Shown here: positions 45,547 to 55,968 of the stretch, in pieces
Layout of the letters: every line of letters starts with the position of its first letter
How positions within the stretch are numbered: position 1 is the first letter of the stretch
NCBI GenBank assembly: GCA_030828505.1
Contig: JAURCJ010000006.1
Location: 44,273 to 108,272, forward strand
Length of the DNA: 64,000 nt
Direction of reading: 5' to 3'
Origin: Alphaproteobacteria bacterium
Lineage (GTDB): Bacteria; Pseudomonadota; Alphaproteobacteria; TMED109
Notes under the pieces: model-generated
What the model was told of the DNA's origin: nothing
Database searches by the model: none
Seen by the model: only the letters and a program-made list of their open reading frames with translations
Position numbers and translations under genes: made by a program

Positions 45547-46356
45547 CTAACTATTTTCCATTTTATTTCTTATGAAGATTTCTCCGAAAGGATTTATTTG
45601 TCTAATTTCCACCTTACCTTTCTTTGCTAACTCTAATGTAGCTGAAAATGTGGCCGCTAAAACTGAGCTATTATAAACTTTATCATTTACTTCTAAATCC
45701 TCTGGAAGAAATAATGATAATTGCTGCCAATCCTTTTCATTATTTAATAGTTTGTTAAGTCTTTTTAACGCAGATTCAATGGTTTCTAGTTTTTTAACAG
45801 GTGGCTCATAATCCATTAAGCTTTTACCTCTTATAATATTACTATAAGAAAATAAAAGATCATTTAAATTAGTATTATCCTCTATATTAATAATTTTAAC
45901 TTCTTTTGAGATTATTCCTTTAGGGAAACGGTCTATATATAATAAATCTTTTTGAAAAAGCTTTTTTCCTGCATCTCTCATTGCTTGAAGCTTACTTAGC
46001 TGTAATTTTAATGCTAGGGAGAGTTCTTCACCAGTAATTTCCTCTTCATCTTCATCAGGAAGTAAGATTTTTGATTTTAAAAAAGCTAGCCAAGCAGCCA
46101 TAACCAAATAATCAGAAGCTAATTCTAAATTTAGTTTACTAGCATTTTTTACGTATTCTAAGTATTGATCCGCTAATTCAAGTATAGATATACTCGATAA
46201 ATCAACTTTCTGTTTTCTTGCTAAATCTAAAAGAAGATCTATAGCACCTTCGTAACCATTTATATTTAATAATAAAACTTCGGTATCAAGAGCATTTTCT
46301 ATTATTTCAGGATCATTTAATACATTATCTTCAATATTATGCTTTATTTCTTCCAT
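45547..46356 (-). CDS. scpA: Segregation and condensation protein ScpA
   Basis: ScpA is the kleisin that bridges SMC heads. The N-terminal part includes NGYEGAIDLLLDLARKQKVDLSSISIL and then ASDYLVMAAWLAFLKSKILLP, the family signature. The C-terminal part ends with the winged-helix motif VAATFSATLELAKKGKVEIRQ. It has 269 residues. It starts about 105 bases after the nagZ stop. Confidence 0.95.
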   Translation of the reverse strand: MEEIKHNIEDNVLNDPEIIENALDTEVLLLNINGYEGAIDLLLDLARKQKVDLSSISILELADQYLEYVKNASKLNLELASDYLVMAAWLAFLKSKILLPDEDEEEITGEELSLALKLQLSKLQAMRDAGKKLFQKDLLYIDRFPKGIISKEVKIINIEDNTNLNDLLFSYSNIIRGKSLMDYEPPVKKLETIESALKRLNKLLNNEKDWQQLSLFLPEDLEVNDKVYNSSVLAATFSATLELAKKGKVEIRQINPFGEIFIRNKMENS

Positions 46357-46461
46357 CTTTTACCTTAAAAATATAATATTTTTATTAATTTAATAACACA
46401 ATATATACAAATATACCAGATTTAAGCACAACATATAGAATATTTTACTTAAAATTGTAAT

Positions 46462-47475
46462 TTAGATACTTTTTAAAAAATTATTTAATTCTGTTTTACA
46501 TAGAGATAGATCAATTGCATTATTACTTTTAATAAGTCTATCTGTATTAGCCTTAATTTTACTTAACAAATCATTACTAACAGTATTTCCATTTCTTAGA
46601 ACTAATTCAGTAGTATTTATATCTCCTGAGCAATGCAGTATGATGTCATAATCGGCTTCATATATAGACTTCATTTTATCTTGAATTGAACCTGATAAAG
46701 CTAACATATCAATATCATCGGATAATAAAATGCCCTTATATTTAATATTCTGCCTAATAAATTTGTTAGCTATCTTAGATTGAGTAATTGGCCACTTATT
46801 ATCAATATCTTTGTATAAAATATGTGCTGTCATAGCCATTGGCATATTTGATAACTTCTTAAATGGAAGGAAATCACTTTTATCTAAGGATATTACTTTA
46901 TCTTTTATAATAGGTAATGATAAATGGCTATCTGATTCTGCTCTTCCATGTCCTGGAATGTGTTTAATAACTGGTAAAACTCCTGATTTAATTAATCCTT
47001 TACAAGCCGCCTCACCAAGAAGTGAAACTATTTTAGGGTTTGAGGAAAAAGCTCTATCCCCTATGACTTCATGGGTATTTGAACTTTTTACATCTAAACA
47101 AGGAGCGCAATTGACATTAATTCCAACCTTTGTAAGGTCAGTACCCAAAAGTAAATAATTTAAATAAGTAGCTCTCACAGCATCTTTAATAGATATTTTT
47201 GCTAATTTACCAAAAATATTTGCTGCTGGATAGTTAGTGCAATTAGGTTTTCTTAATCTCTGTACCCTACCCCCTTCTTGATCAATCAAAATTAAACTAT
47301 AATTACCCAATATATCCTTAATTTCACAAGTAAGATCATATAGTTGTCTATTATTTTTAATATTTCTACTAAATAATATTACTCCAAGTGGTAAGTATTT
47401 TTTTAAAAGATCTTTTTCATCATTTGTTAAACTTAAACCGGAAACTCCCACTATTACACTTTTTTTATTTGTCAT
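46462..47475 (-). CDS. nagZ: Beta-N-acetylhexosaminidase NagZ
   Basis: NagZ removes GlcNAc from anhydromuropeptides in peptidoglycan recycling in the cytoplasm. The glycoside hydrolase 3 active site VIKHIPGHGRAESDSHLSLP holds the mobile His of the catalytic loop, and the nucleophile Asp is in GILLSDDIDMLALSG. LILIDQEGGRVQRLR is the substrate-binding block. It has 337 residues. It follows the SPOR gene by 6 bases. Confidence 0.95.
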   Translation of the reverse strand: MTNKKSVIVGVSGLSLTNDEKDLLKKYLPLGVILFSRNIKNNRQLYDLTCEIKDILGNYSLILIDQEGGRVQRLRKPNCTNYPAANIFGKLAKISIKDAVRATYLNYLLLGTDLTKVGINVNCAPCLDVKSSNTHEVIGDRAFSSNPKIVSLLGEAACKGLIKSGVLPVIKHIPGHGRAESDSHLSLPIIKDKVISLDKSDFLPFKKLSNMPMAMTAHILYKDIDNKWPITQSKIANKFIRQNIKYKGILLSDDIDMLALSGSIQDKMKSIYEADYDIILHCSGDINTTELVLRNGNTVSNDLLSKIKANTDRLIKSNNAIDLSLCKTELNNFLKSI

Positions 47476-47481
47476 AAAATA

Positions 47482-48054
47482 TTATTTATCCTTAACTATT
47501 AAACACTCATTATTTACTAATTTAAGGTCTAAACATAATTCAAAGATTTCTTTATTATTATTAAATGTACCTAATCTTACCCTATAAAAGGTACCTCTTT
47601 CAGGAATATCGGCTGAAATAATATTTAATTTTAAGTTATTAGTTATTTGGAAATTTTTTTCTTTAAAAGTATTTATGAAACTTTTTGCCTTTTCTAACGT
47701 TTTAAATGAACCTAGTTGTAAATAGATACTATTTGTTAGAATTGTATTCTCACCTTCTGTTATTTGATTTTCATTATCTATTTTTGATAAATTATCTGAA
47801 GCTTTATCTAAAATCTTTATGTCTTGATCTGGAAGTAGCCTTTCGCGAGTAATATCATATATTCTTAAGGAATCTCCATTAAAACTTTTTCCTTCTGTAT
47901 CCTTAGGTTTAAATTTATATGGTTCTTTATCTCCCTCTATGTAAACAATTTCATTATTATTTAAAAAATAAGGAAATAGATATCTGTAGGCTAGTCCACA
48001 TATTATAGTTAGAATAATAATTACTATTATCTTTTTAAACATATTTACATTCAA
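47482..48054 (-). CDS. SPOR-domain membrane protein
   Basis: A 190-residue bitopic protein: N-terminal membrane helix (IIVIIILTIICGLAYRYLF), a polar periplasmic linker, and a C-terminal SPOR domain (about 108-188, opening NSIYLQLGSFKTLEKAKSFI and TFYRVRLGTFNNNKEIFELC). SPOR domains bind peptidoglycan stripped of stem peptides, usually at the septum. The position between argS and nagZ is conserved in alphaproteobacteria. Confidence 0.88.
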   Translation of the reverse strand: MNVNMFKKIIVIIILTIICGLAYRYLFPYFLNNNEIVYIEGDKEPYKFKPKDTEGKSFNGDSLRIYDITRERLLPDQDIKILDKASDNLSKIDNENQITEGENTILTNSIYLQLGSFKTLEKAKSFINTFKEKNFQITNNLKLNIISADIPERGTFYRVRLGTFNNNKEIFELCLDLKLVNNECLIVKDK

Positions 48055-48059
48055 CTATA

Positions 48060-49793
48060 TTAAGATAATTTATCAACTGGTTTAACTCCTATAATGGACA
48101 AACCAGATGACAAAATTATTTTAACCATTACAGCTAATGATAACCTTGCTCTTGTTAAATCCATATTATCTTCAATAATAAATCTTAGCTCAGGATCTTC
48201 ATTTCCTAATGACCACAAACTATGAAAAGCACTTGCCATATCATATAAATAAAATGTAACTCTATGAGGTTCATTTGCTTTAGCAGCAGCTTCAACCTGC
48301 CTAGGCCACTTTGCTATGAGCTTAATTATATTAATTTCTGAAATGTTAGTAAGTAGTTCAAAATTAATATTATCTAATTCATCATTTAAATTTATACCTT
48401 GATTTATTGCTTTTTCATAAAGAGAATTAATTCGAACATTAGCATATTGTACATAGTAAACTGGATTATCCTTAGATTGCTCCTTAACTTTAACTAAATC
48501 AAAATCTAAGGGTGCATCATTCTTTCTTGTTAGCATTATAAACCTTAATACATCTGCACCCACAGAATCAATAACACTTCTCATAGTAATAAAATTACCA
48601 GCTCTTTTTGACATTTTTACTGGCTTTCCATCCTTATTTAAGTTTACTAACTGACATAATTTTACATCAAATTTTAATTTAGAATTAGAAATAGACTTTA
48701 TAATTCCTTCTATTCTTTTAATATATCCTCCGTGATCAGCTCCCCATACATTAATTAATGAAGAATAATTTCTTTTAAATTTATCATAATGATATGCAGA
48801 ATCAGCAGCAAAATATGTCCAAGTATTATCTGCTTTTTTTAAAGGTCTGTCCAAATCATCGCCAAATAAAGTAGATTTAAAAAGAAGTTGAGGTCTACTT
48901 TCCCAATTATCATTTTTTTGACCTTTAGGAGCATCCAACACTCCTTCATATATTGAACCATTATTATTCAATAATTGAACTACTTTTTCAATTAATCCAA
49001 TTGATTTAATATTTTCTTCAGAAACAAAATTATCGTGATAAATATTAATTAAAGATAAATCTTCTTTAATAATTTTCATCATTGCATTAGTACTATATTC
49101 TTTAAAAACTTGTATCCAACTTTCTTCTTTCATAGAAAGATACTTATCTCCATCTATATCTATTATTTCTCTAGCAACAGCTATTAAATATTCCCCTGGA
49201 TATAAATCCTCATCAAAGATAGCTTCTTTTTTAGTTAAAATTTCTATATATCTAATATAAACAGATTTGGCTAAATTAATAATTTGTTGCCCTGCATCAT
49301 TAATGTAATATTCTCTTGTAACATCATACCCTACATATTGAAGCAAGTTTGCTAAAGAATCTCCAAATACTGCCCCTCTTGCATGTCCAATGTGCATAGG
49401 GCCAGTAGGATTAGCTGATACATACTCTATATTTACCTTTTCATATTTACCATAATTACTTCTCCCATATTTACTTTTAATTTTTAGAACATTTTTACAA
49501 CACTCATAAAATATATTTTTGTTAAGAAATAAATTAATAAAACCAGGCCCCGCAATTTGAACATTATCTATATAAATATTATTATTTAATACAACTTTTA
49601 TGCTTTCTGCTAATGCTCTTGGATTAGAATTTAGCTTTTTTGAACATAAAAGTGCAATATTAGTTGATATATCTCCATGTATTTCTTCTTTTGGAGGTTC
49701 AGCCGTAATTTTATCAAGTATTGTATTATCTTCTATACCACGAGATTTAGCTACATCGATTATTATTGTTCTAATATATTCAAAAATATTCAC
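48060..49793 (-). CDS. argS: Arginyl-tRNA synthetase
   Basis: ArgRS charges tRNA-Arg. The HIGH motif is in NPTGPMHIGHARGAVFGD near residue 130, and a KMSKS-like element is in GKPVKMSKRAGNF. The DALR anticodon-binding domain occupies the C-terminus (VYYVQYANVRINSLYEKA, MASAFHSLW, RLSLAVMVKIILSSGLSIIG). It has 577 residues. It lies 27 bases after dgt. Confidence 0.97.
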   Translation of the reverse strand: MNIFEYIRTIIIDVAKSRGIEDNTILDKITAEPPKEEIHGDISTNIALLCSKKLNSNPRALAESIKVVLNNNIYIDNVQIAGPGFINLFLNKNIFYECCKNVLKIKSKYGRSNYGKYEKVNIEYVSANPTGPMHIGHARGAVFGDSLANLLQYVGYDVTREYYINDAGQQIINLAKSVYIRYIEILTKKEAIFDEDLYPGEYLIAVAREIIDIDGDKYLSMKEESWIQVFKEYSTNAMMKIIKEDLSLINIYHDNFVSEENIKSIGLIEKVVQLLNNNGSIYEGVLDAPKGQKNDNWESRPQLLFKSTLFGDDLDRPLKKADNTWTYFAADSAYHYDKFKRNYSSLINVWGADHGGYIKRIEGIIKSISNSKLKFDVKLCQLVNLNKDGKPVKMSKRAGNFITMRSVIDSVGADVLRFIMLTRKNDAPLDFDLVKVKEQSKDNPVYYVQYANVRINSLYEKAINQGINLNDELDNINFELLTNISEINIIKLIAKWPRQVEAAAKANEPHRVTFYLYDMASAFHSLWSLGNEDPELRFIIEDNMDLTRARLSLAVMVKIILSSGLSIIGVKPVDKLS

Positions 49794-49820
49794 TGATTAA
49801 TCCATTCTAGTTAATAAAGA

Positions 49821-51032
49821 CTACCGGTCGCGCTTATCATATAAAGAAGTACCTGTCCAACCTCCATGTAAATCATAAAGCCTTTTATGCTCCATTACTG
49901 CATACCTATCTGTCATTCCGGCTATATAATCTGATATAGTTCTATAAAGCTCAGTGTCAGACTTTGAATTTTCAGCAATATTTCGCCATTCTAAAGGTAA
50001 AATAGTTATATCACATGAAAAAGCCTTAAATAATTCTTCTACTATACTTTTTGCTTTTAAAGTCATTCTATTTACTATGGTATGTTTATACATTTTTTCA
50101 AAAAGAAATTTCCTCAACTTTTGGTTATCTTCATACATACTCTTTGAAAAACGAATTACTTTATTTTTATGATTTCTTATATCTTCTACAGTGTTAAATT
50201 TATTTCTACTAATAATAAATTTATATTCACTTACTACATCTTCAATCATATTATTTATAAGATGTCTGATAGTTTCATGAATAAGTCTTTTTTTCTCAAT
50301 GCCTTTCCATCTAGTTCTATTAAAATTTATTACTTTAGCAACATGTTCAATATTTTCTAATGACTCCAAATCAAACAAACCTGCCCTTAAACCATCATCT
50401 ATATCATGATTACAATAAGCTATATCATCGGCAATAGCAGCCACTTGAGCTTCTGGACCTGCAAATTTATCTAAATTTAAATCAAAACTTTTCTTATTTA
50501 CATTTATAAATTTCTGATATTCTTCTATAACTGTGGGAACTTTTCCTAACAATGGACCATTATGCTTAATAATACCTTCTAAAGATTCCCATGTTAAATT
50601 TAAACCATCAAAGTCAGCATATTTTTTTTCTAATTTAGTTACTATTCTTAATGTTTGAGCATTATGATCGAAGCCACCTTTACCTTTCATCGATTTGTTT
50701 AATGCATCTTCGCCAGCATGTCCAAATGGTGTATGACCTAAATCATGAGCCAAAGCAATTGTTTCTGCTAAATCTGAGTCTAAACATAGACGATAAGCAA
50801 TTGTTCTTGCTATTTGTGCAACCTCAATAGTATGAGTTAAGCGAGATCTAAAGTTATCTCCTTCATGCTGAACAAAAACCTGCGTCTTATGTTCTAACCT
50901 TCTAAATGCAGCCGAATGAATTAACCTATCTCTATCTCTCATAAATGGATTTCTATATAAAGATTCATCTTCTAAATTATATCGACCTTTAGTTTTAGAA
51001 AACTCTGTTTTATATAAACTTAATTTTTTCAT
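49821..51032 (-). CDS. dgt: Deoxyguanosinetriphosphate triphosphohydrolase-like protein
   Basis: An HD-domain enzyme that hydrolyses dGTP (or other dNTP) to the nucleoside and triphosphate. The metal-binding histidines and aspartates are in RLTHTIEVAQIARTIAYRL, ALAHDLGHTPFGHAGEDAL and the later VAAIADDIAYCNHDIDDGL. ATG 51032 gives the usual MKKLSLYKTEFSK start; the frame runs 13 codons further to 51071 but that is hydrophobic noise. The product is 403 residues. It is divergent from erpA, the usual alphaproteobacterial arrangement. Confidence 0.94.
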   Translation of the reverse strand: MKKLSLYKTEFSKTKGRYNLEDESLYRNPFMRDRDRLIHSAAFRRLEHKTQVFVQHEGDNFRSRLTHTIEVAQIARTIAYRLCLDSDLAETIALAHDLGHTPFGHAGEDALNKSMKGKGGFDHNAQTLRIVTKLEKKYADFDGLNLTWESLEGIIKHNGPLLGKVPTVIEEYQKFINVNKKSFDLNLDKFAGPEAQVAAIADDIAYCNHDIDDGLRAGLFDLESLENIEHVAKVINFNRTRWKGIEKKRLIHETIRHLINNMIEDVVSEYKFIISRNKFNTVEDIRNHKNKVIRFSKSMYEDNQKLRKFLFEKMYKHTIVNRMTLKAKSIVEELFKAFSCDITILPLEWRNIAENSKSDTELYRTISDYIAGMTDRYAVMEHKRLYDLHGGWTGTSLYDKRDR

Positions 51033-51136
51033 ATTAAAATATATCTTTCTTATGATAATATATATATACATAACTTGAAATTATATAAATTTGAACTAAC
51101 ATTATATATATATGTTATATAAATTATGAGTTTTTT

Positions 51137-51472
51137 ATGCAAAATCTTACTATATCTAATAGTGCTTTAAAAAGAATAGAATATATTCAGAAACATGAAG
51201 GCGAAGGTTTTTTGAGAATAACTGTTGATGGTGGTGGTTGCTCAGGTTTTTCATACTCTTTTAAATTTGATCAAGAAACATTTGAAGATGATGTCATAGC
51301 GTCTATTGATAAAAGTGGAAAACCAACATTGGTTACTGACAATATGTCACTTACTTATTTGGCTGGCTCAGAAATTACTTGGAAAGAAGACCTAAGTGGT
51401 GCAGCTTTTTCTATTGATAATCCTAACGCAACTTCTAGTTGTGGGTGTGGCACATCTTTCTCGGTAACATAA
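51137..51472 (+). CDS. erpA: A-type iron-sulfur carrier protein ErpA
   Basis: ErpA receives Fe-S clusters from the assembly scaffold and delivers them to target enzymes. The three conserved cysteines are C35 (DGGGCSGFSY) and C102 and C104 (SSCGCGTSF). The MSLTYLAGSEITW block is a family feature. It has 111 residues. It is followed 1 base later by xth. Confidence 0.93.
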   Translation: MQNLTISNSALKRIEYIQKHEGEGFLRITVDGGGCSGFSYSFKFDQETFEDDVIASIDKSGKPTLVTDNMSLTYLAGSEITWKEDLSGAAFSIDNPNATSSCGCGTSFSVT

Positions 51473-51473
51473 T

Positions 51474-52253
51474 ATGAAAGTTGCAACATGGAATGTAAAT
51501 TCTATTAGAGTTAGACTACCTCACGTCAAAGATTTTATTATAAAACAAGCTCCTGATGTGTTACTTTTACAAGAGCTAAAAGCACAGGATAAAGATATTC
51601 CTGCTTCAGAACTAGAAGATTTAGGTTATAATTTAATATTTAAAGGTCAAAAAGCTTATAATGGCGTGGCAATACTATCCAAGCATCCAATAACTGACAT
51701 TGTAACAAATTTAGATGATAATGGCGATGATGAACAAGCAAGATATATAGAATGCTGGATTGATTCTAAAAATAGTGGTTTTAGAGTAGCATCAATTTAT
51801 CTACCTAATGGTAACCCTATAAATACAGATAAGTTTTCTTATAAATTAGAATGGATGACAAAGTTTAAGAATCACGTCGAAAAAATACTCCATAATGAAG
51901 AAATAATAATCTTAGGTGGAGACTTTAATATTTGCCCCGAAGATAGGGATGCTGCAAACCCTGAGTCAATGAGGAATGACGCACTATTTCAGCCAGAGTC
52001 TAGAGCAAAATTTAGAGAAATTATTAATTTAGGTTATTATGATGCATGGCGTTCTTTATATCCAGAAAAAACAAATTGGAGTTACTGGGACTACGGTAGA
52101 GCATTTGAGCAAAATAAAGGACTGAGAATAGATCACTTTTTACTTTCTCCCTTAGCTATTGATAAACTGAGTTCAATTGAAATTGATACTTATCATAGAT
52201 CTCTAGAAAAACCATCCGATCATGCTCCTGTTATAATTAATTTAAATCTTTAA
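51474..52253 (+). CDS. xth: Exodeoxyribonuclease III
   Basis: This AP endonuclease and 3'-phosphodiesterase acts in base excision repair. Catalytic motifs are TWNVNSIRVRL (N-terminus), LLLQELKAQD (metal Glu), ILGGDFNICPEDRD (Asp and Asn), GLRIDHFLLS and the C-terminal SDHAPVI (catalytic His). It has 259 residues, full length. The stop lies 3 bases before the L,D-transpeptidase-like gene. Confidence 0.96.
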   Translation: MKVATWNVNSIRVRLPHVKDFIIKQAPDVLLLQELKAQDKDIPASELEDLGYNLIFKGQKAYNGVAILSKHPITDIVTNLDDNGDDEQARYIECWIDSKNSGFRVASIYLPNGNPINTDKFSYKLEWMTKFKNHVEKILHNEEIIILGGDFNICPEDRDAANPESMRNDALFQPESRAKFREIINLGYYDAWRSLYPEKTNWSYWDYGRAFEQNKGLRIDHFLLSPLAIDKLSSIEIDTYHRSLEKPSDHAPVIINLNL

Positions 52254-52256
52254 ATA

Positions 52257-52745
52257 ATGATTTATGTTAATAATCTGCACTCTCTTAATTATAACAAAAA
52301 AGAATATAAATGTTCTGTTGGATTAAATGGTTTTACTAAAAATAAAATAGAAGGTGATAAAAAGACTCCTTCTGGTACTTATGGATTTGGTAACTTATTT
52401 GTAAGAACCGACCGAATACCAGATTTAAATACAAAATTTAAAATTATAAACATACAAAAAGAAATGGCTTGGTCTGATGACCCTACAAAATCGAGTTACA
52501 ATAAATTAATAAAAATAAATTATAATCACAAAGAGAGCCTATATAGAAAAGATAATAAGTACGACTTATTACTTGTTATAAATTATAATATAGACCCAAT
52601 AATACCCCATAAAGGAAGTGCAATTTTCATGCATTTAACAACAGATAGTTATGAAGCAACCGCCGGATGTGTTGCTTTAAAACTTAATGACTTTACTGAA
52701 ATATTAAAGACACTTAACCCTAATGATAAAATCACTATTGTATAA
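52257..52745 (+). CDS. L,D-transpeptidase (YkuD)-like protein
   Basis: A 162-residue protein with a YkuD catalytic core: H126 in IFMHLTTD and the nucleophile C138 in TAGCVAL, 11 residues between, with GDKKTPSGTYGFGN as the typical approach loop. Enzymes of this family make 3-3 cross-links or attach ligands to peptidoglycan. It lacks a visible signal peptide, which is odd for a wall enzyme; many short alphaproteobacterial members share this. It ends the erpA-xth unit. Confidence 0.85.
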   Translation: MIYVNNLHSLNYNKKEYKCSVGLNGFTKNKIEGDKKTPSGTYGFGNLFVRTDRIPDLNTKFKIINIQKEMAWSDDPTKSSYNKLIKINYNHKESLYRKDNKYDLLLVINYNIDPIIPHKGSAIFMHLTTDSYEATAGCVALKLNDFTEILKTLNPNDKITIV

Positions 52746-52760
52746 TTTATTAACAAATAA

Positions 52761-54215
52761 TTAGTTTACAATCATTTTAACCATAGTGCCAATAGGTAAT
52801 GGTTCATCACTATCAATAGTTAAACCATTCATTATCATAAAAATTTCTAATTGATTTTTATCTATATTCATATTTTTAGATAATTTTGCAGCTGTATCTC
52901 CTTCATGTGTCTCATAAATACTTATAAAATTTGGTCTACCAATAATTTTTTCATCTTCACTTAATTCATGAATACTTTTTGCAATTTCATCTGCTTCATT
53001 TTCATATTTTTTTCTTAATTGAGGATTAATTAAAATTGAAAATCTCCAAACTCTTTTGTTTAACCAATTTATTAAATATGTTTTTCTAAAATAATTAATA
53101 CCTTTATATTTGATCGTTTTTCTTTCCTCAAAAACAATAGCTGTATGATTATCAATTATTAATTCTTTATATGCATTTATACTAGATCTAGAATAGTTAG
53201 ACTCTGCAATTTCGAGAAGAGATAATTTTTCATTATTAATTAATCCATCAAAAATAATAACAACTTCTTTATTTTCATTAAAAGCAATTACATTATTATT
53301 ATTATTATTAATTTGATAGTTCTTTGGAGTTTTAAAAGAAAAATTTAAATCTAGATGATAAAAATTATTATCTTTAATCATGCCATGTTGAGAATTATCT
53401 CCATAAACCATTCCATTTATAGCATTTAAAAAAAAATTTCTATTCCTTATATTTAATGGATTATTTTGAATATTTGCCATAGAAGCTTTAATTCTATCTA
53501 CAGTTTTAGGATGGGTAGAAAAAATTGAACTAATAAAGTCTCTTTCATTTTTTGACGTAACTTTAGTTAATTCATTTAGCCTATTTAAAAATCTATAAGA
53601 TCCACCTGGGTCATAGTTTGACTTAATTAGATATCTTATACCTAATTTATCTGCCTCAAGCTCTTCTGACCTACTAAATGCGGACAAAGCTCCTTGAATC
53701 CCTATACTGGCTGCATTCGTGATAATTGGCTGTCCAACTACAATATTTAATATATCCAAACCAACACTTGATAATGTTGATTTTGCATGCCTTTGAGCTG
53801 TATGTCTCGCTGTAACATGAGCTATTTCATGTCCTATTACGCTAGCAATTTCTGCTTCATCATTAGCTAGAGACAATAATCCCCTAGTAATATATACATA
53901 ACCACCAGGTAAAGCAAAAGCATTTACCACGGGGTTATCTAATACTGTGAAAGTCCATCTAATGTCAGGCATTTCTGAATTAGAAGCGATTTTATTACCT
54001 AAATCATTAATATAATTTTTTAAAATTTGATTATCATAAATACCACCAAAGTTTTTTATTATATTTGGATGTTCTTTAGCCCCTATATCATTTTCTTCTG
54101 CTTGAGATAAAATTACTAGCTGTCTTTCTCCAGTAGCATTATTTTTAGCACATCCATAAAATATTAAACAACTTGATAATACATATAATAAAAATTTATA
54201 TTTATATATTCTCAA
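52761..54215 (-). CDS. M48-family metalloprotease lipoprotein with C-terminal LysM-like part
   Basis: A periplasmic zinc protease similar to BepA/YfgC, which degrades misassembled outer-membrane proteins. The lipobox Cys is C22 (LIFYGC). The zinc site is H129-E130-xx-H133 (IGHEIAHVTARH), with the third ligand probably in FSRSEELEADKLGIRYL. The C-terminal 50 residues (ISIYETHEGDTAAKLSKNMN) look like a LysM element. It has 484 residues. It is transcribed from close to ilvD and converges with the transpeptidase gene. Confidence 0.92.
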   Translation of the reverse strand: MRIYKYKFLLYVLSSCLIFYGCAKNNATGERQLVILSQAEENDIGAKEHPNIIKNFGGIYDNQILKNYINDLGNKIASNSEMPDIRWTFTVLDNPVVNAFALPGGYVYITRGLLSLANDEAEIASVIGHEIAHVTARHTAQRHAKSTLSSVGLDILNIVVGQPIITNAASIGIQGALSAFSRSEELEADKLGIRYLIKSNYDPGGSYRFLNRLNELTKVTSKNERDFISSIFSTHPKTVDRIKASMANIQNNPLNIRNRNFFLNAINGMVYGDNSQHGMIKDNNFYHLDLNFSFKTPKNYQINNNNNNVIAFNENKEVVIIFDGLINNEKLSLLEIAESNYSRSSINAYKELIIDNHTAIVFEERKTIKYKGINYFRKTYLINWLNKRVWRFSILINPQLRKKYENEADEIAKSIHELSEDEKIIGRPNFISIYETHEGDTAAKLSKNMNIDKNQLEIFMIMNGLTIDSDEPLPIGTMVKMIVN

Positions 54216-54231
54216 CTTATTATTCTACTAA

Positions 54232-55950
54232 TTATATATCAGCGTAACACTGTTTTTCTTTCTTTGCTCCTGGATGAGTAACTGCTCCATTTAATGCAGA
54301 GCCCACAAGTTGTGAATATTTCCAAATTTCACCTGAACCATATTCATGCTCACGTGGTGTCCAAGATTTCTTTCTACTTTCTAATTCTTCATTTGAAAGA
54401 TCCACACTTAATTCACCACTATCAGAATCTATTGTTATGATATCTCCATTTTGAATAAGCGCTATTGTTCCTCCTACAGCTGCTTCTGGGCCTACATGAC
54501 CAACACAAAAGCCCCTAGTAGCACCAGAAAAACGTCCATCAGTTATAAGAGCTACTTTTTCTCCCATCCCTTGACCATATATTGCTGCTGTAGTAGCTAG
54601 CATTTCTCTCATACCTGGACCACCTTTAGGCCCTTCATAACGAATAACAAAAACATCACCTTCCTTATAGTTTCTTTCATTAACTGCTTTATAAGCATCT
54701 TCTTCACAATCAAAAACTATTGCAGGTCCTACATGCCTTGTTCTGGTCATTCCAGCAACTTTAACTATAGCTCCCTCCAAAGCTAGATTTCCTTTCAATC
54801 CAACTACACCACCTGTAGGAGTGATTGCATTTTCTACCTTATAAATTACATCTTGGCCTTCAGGAAATGTAATTTCAGCTAAATTTTCTTCAATAGTCTT
54901 ACCTGTAACAGTCATACAATCCCCATGAATATAGCCTGCTTCAAAAAGTGCTTTTAATATAACTTGAACTCCTCCAGCTTCATGAAGGTCTTTTGCAACA
55001 TATTTTCCACCAGGCTTTAAGTCTGCAATATAAGGGGTAGATTTAAATATTTCTGCTACTGCAAATAAATCAAAATCTATTCCAGCTTCATTAGCCATAG
55101 CAGGCAAATGAAGAGCAGCATTTGTTGATCCACCAGAGGCCGCGACTACTCTTGCAGCATTTTCAAAGGATTTTCTCGTTACTATATCTCTGGGTCTTAG
55201 GTTTTTTTCTATCAGTGTCATTACTTGTTTACCTGCAGCTAGTGCATATTCATCTCTAGACTCATACGGCGCCGGAGCACCAGTACTATTAGGTAATGCA
55301 AGTCCTATTGCTTCGCTTACACATGCCATAGTATTTGCGGTAAATTGTCCACCGCATGAACCAGCAGATGGACAAGCAGCTCTTTCAATTAAATCCAATT
55401 CTTTCTCATCAATAATTCCTGCGTCATTCTGACCAACAGCTTCATACACATCTTGTACTGTTAAATCTCTGCCTTTATGTTTACCTGGCATAATTGAACC
55501 ACCATAAATAAAAACACTTGGTATATTTAGTCTTAACATAGACATCATAACTCCAGGTAATGATTTGTCGCAACCAGCCACTCCCACTAAGCCATCATAA
55601 CAATGTCCTCTAACTGATAATTCTATTGTATCTGCGATAGCTTCTCTACTTGCTAAAGATGCCTTCATTCCTTGATGTCCCATAGCAATTCCATCAGTAA
55701 CAGTAATTGTAGTAAACTCTCTTGGAGTGCCATCAGCACTCGCTACACCCTTTTTAACTGATTGAGCTTGTCTTCTTAGAGTAATATTACACGGAGCAGA
55801 CTCATTCCAAGTAGTTGCAACTCCAATAAATGGTTGATGTATTTGCTCAGTAGTAAGATCCATTGCATAATAAAAAGACCTATGAGGAGCTCTTCCAGGA
55901 CCTTCAGTTACATGCCTACTTGGTAGTTTATCTTTATCAAATTTTTTCAT
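54232..55950 (-). CDS. ilvD: Dihydroxy-acid dehydratase IlvD
   Basis: IlvD performs the third step of valine/isoleucine synthesis and also feeds pantothenate. Fe-S ligand cysteines are C54 (SAPCNITL), C127 ([11 protein letters not shown]) and C199 ([17 protein letters not shown]). The C-terminal [19 protein letters not shown] block carries the substrate-binding Ser region. It has 572 residues. The GC-neutral codon choice in conserved parts suggests a well-expressed gene. It follows valS by 18 bases. Confidence 0.97.
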   Translation of the reverse strand: MKKFDKDKLPSRHVTEGPGRAPHRSFYYAMDLTTEQIHQPFIGVATTWNESAPCNITLRRQAQSVKKGVASADGTPREFTTITVTDGIAMGHQGMKASLASREAIADTIELSVRGHCYDGLVGVAGCDKSLPGVMMSMLRLNIPSVFIYGGSIMPGKHKGRDLTVQDVYEAVGQNDAGIIDEKELDLIERAACPSAGSCGGQFTANTMACVSEAIGLALPNSTGAPAPYESRDEYALAAGKQVMTLIEKNLRPRDIVTRKSFENAARVVAASGGSTNAALHLPAMANEAGIDFDLFAVAEIFKSTPYIADLKPGGKYVAKDLHEAGGVQVILKALFEAGYIHGDCMTVTGKTIEENLAEITFPEGQDVIYKVENAITPTGGVVGLKGNLALEGAIVKVAGMTRTRHVGPAIVFDCEEDAYKAVNERNYKEGDVFVIRYEGPKGGPGMREMLATTAAIYGQGMGEKVALITDGRFSGATRGFCVGHVGPEAAVGGTIALIQNGDIITIDSDSGELSVDLSNEELESRKKSWTPREHEYGSGEIWKYSQLVGSALNGAVTHPGAKKEKQCYADI

Positions 55951-55968
55951 AATACCCCCTTTAATTTT

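Noticed and set aside
46357..46461. Promoter in the nagZ-scpA gap
   Set aside because: Several TATAAT-like strings occur, but so they do in most spacers here; no convincing -35 partner was seen.
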